Shown in pieces: positions 63,304-64,000 of a DNA stretch of 64,000 nt. The stretch comes from Lunatimonas salinarum (lineage in GTDB: Bacteria > Bacteroidota > Bacteroidia > Cytophagales > Cyclobacteriaceae). Each line of letters starts with the position of its first letter. Positions within the stretch are counted from its first letter, which is position 1. The translations under genes and the position numbers were made by a program. Where the stretch lies: the NCBI RefSeq assembly GCF_017811155.1, contig NZ_JACVCV010000011.1:62001-126000 (forward strand), given 5' to 3'. Under the pieces are notes generated by a model that was given only the letters and a program-made list of their open reading frames with translations, did not search any database and was not told where the DNA came from.

Positions 63304-64000
63304 TCCATTTTAAGTTTAATCCTGCCGTCCGCCGTTGTTGTAATGACTTCTTCATCCTCCATCATACGTACAATTTCGGCCGCTTCCAAACTATCGTTGT
63401 AGCCAGCTTCCGCCAGGAGCTTCCTGAGAGAAAACGCTTTACCCCCGGACAATGTTATCAGAATCTTTTCCCGGATACCTTCTTCGCTACCTACGTCCAG
63501 TGTCAACTTCTTCCTATTCAGGCATACATCGCAAATCCCGCAAACCTCGTCCGTATGCTCTCCAAAATAGTCCAGCAACACCAGCGTGCGACAAAGTTGC
63601 TTATTTTCTGCGTAGGCCGCCATAGATCGTGCCTTTCGGACAGCCAAATCGCGGCGATGACCAATCCTCTTTTGGTTTAACGGCAGCTTCCCTGCGTCAA
63701 AACGTGGAGTCAAAAAGGTGACTTGTGGTTGATCCCTTCGAGGATTATATGCCAAAACCTCCAACGAGTCCAGCTTCTGAAGCATTTTCTCTATCTGTGT
63801 CTCTGACAATCCCAGCGCCTTGGCCAATCTCCCCTCCTGCACTTTGACATAGCCGGAAAACAATTCGCCTCCATACATCCTCAGCAATAACTTCACTAAT
63901 GGATCCAAACTAGCATAGCGGACCTGTACTTCGTAAAGCTGCGACTGTGAAACAGGGATGTGTATGGTAGAGGGTACCAGCAGTCCTTCACTAAGCAAGA
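63300..64000 (-). CDS. recQ: ATP-dependent DNA helicase RecQ, C-terminal part (5' end outside window)
   Basis: The frame stays open to base 64000, so only the last 233 or so residues are seen. They contain the zinc-binding CRTLVLLDYFGEHTDEVCGICDVC segment with four Cys (CR, VC, IC, VC) and a winged-helix region after it. This is the RQC part of RecQ. RecQ unwinds recombination and stalled-fork structures 3'-5'. The helicase core lies beyond the window. Confidence 0.92.
   Translation of the reverse strand, partial: LLSEGLLVPSTIHIPVSQSQLYEVQVRYASLDPLVKLLLRMYGGELFSGYVKVQEGRLAKALGLSETQIEKMLQKLDSLEVLAYNPRRDQPQVTFLTPRFDAGKLPLNQKRIGHRRDLAVRKARSMAAYAENKQLCRTLVLLDYFGEHTDEVCGICDVCLNRKKLTLDVGSEEGIREKILITLSGGKAFSLRKLLAEAGYNDSLEAAEIVRMMEDEEVITTTADGRIKLKME

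Overview
The window is chromosomal DNA of a Bacteroidota bacterium, most likely a gliding member of the Cytophagales (Cyclobacteriaceae-like). The evidence is a SusC/SusD pair, gliding-motility ABC transporter genes (gldA, gldF, gldG), DUF1573, DUF3078, DUF3822 and DUF4221-type proteins, NfeD and LysM envelope proteins, and -7 boxes of the TAnnTTTG type. Gene density is high. I see no rRNA, tRNA, CRISPR array, phage or insertion sequence. The first gene (smc) and the last gene (recQ) are cut by the window edges.

Layout. 1-1.5 kb: 3' part of smc. 1.6-6.2 kb: a sulfur cassette on the minus strand, with two YeeE/YedE-type permease halves, an OprD-like outer-membrane porin, a metallo-beta-lactamase/double-rhodanese fusion and a single-domain rhodanese. 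6.3-7.2 kb: a sterol-desaturase-type membrane oxygenase. 7.4-10.1 kb: succinate dehydrogenase/fumarate reductase subunits A and B without a cytochrome b gene. 10.1-24.1 kb: a catabolic/uptake region with a Gfo/Idh oxidoreductase, a lactonase-type amidohydrolase, a stand-alone TrpB2, two FG-GAP (VCBS) secreted proteins and SusD/SusC. 24.6-29 kb: YggS, DUF423, a PBP4-type carboxypeptidase, an LD-carboxypeptidase and an SGNH lipoprotein. 29-36 kb: DUF1573, a RecD-like helicase, two NUDIX enzymes, DUF3822, coaD, pyrE and DUF2400. 36-49.5 kb: envelope and housekeeping genes (LysM, NfeD, PlsC, gatC plus a large TPR membrane protein, aminopeptidase P, M16 peptidase, O-methyltransferase, MltD-like transglycosylase, DUF3078).

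49.5-55.5 kb holds replication genes dnaX and dnaN, and between them a run of disrupted genes. dnaX is split at a run of ten A, where a -1 shift joins the AAA+ part to its C-terminal part. This may be recoding of the dnaX gamma/tau type with the roles of the two frames reversed relative to E. coli. The next genes are a DUF481-like barrel with two frameshifts and a DUF4221-like propeller with one frameshift and one in-frame stop. 55.7-59 kb: gldA-gldF-gldG as an overlapping operon. 59-64 kb: pgk, threonylcarbamoyl-AMP synthase, TPR lipoprotein, NUDIX, an unknown protein and recQ.

How genes work together. The sulfur cassette could bring reduced sulfur compounds through the outer membrane (porin) and inner membrane (YeeE halves) and handle them as persulfides (metallo-beta-lactamase and rhodaneses). 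A shared 22-bp sequence upstream of both rhodanese-containing genes suggests co-regulation. The SusCD/FG-GAP/Gfo-Idh/amidohydrolase stretch looks like uptake and oxidation of a sugar-derived ligand, without any local glycoside hydrolase. Several operons are translationally coupled by 1- or 4-base overlaps (sdhA-sdhB, gatC-TPR, M16-methyltransferase, gldA-F-G, TPR-Sua5, recQ-unknown).
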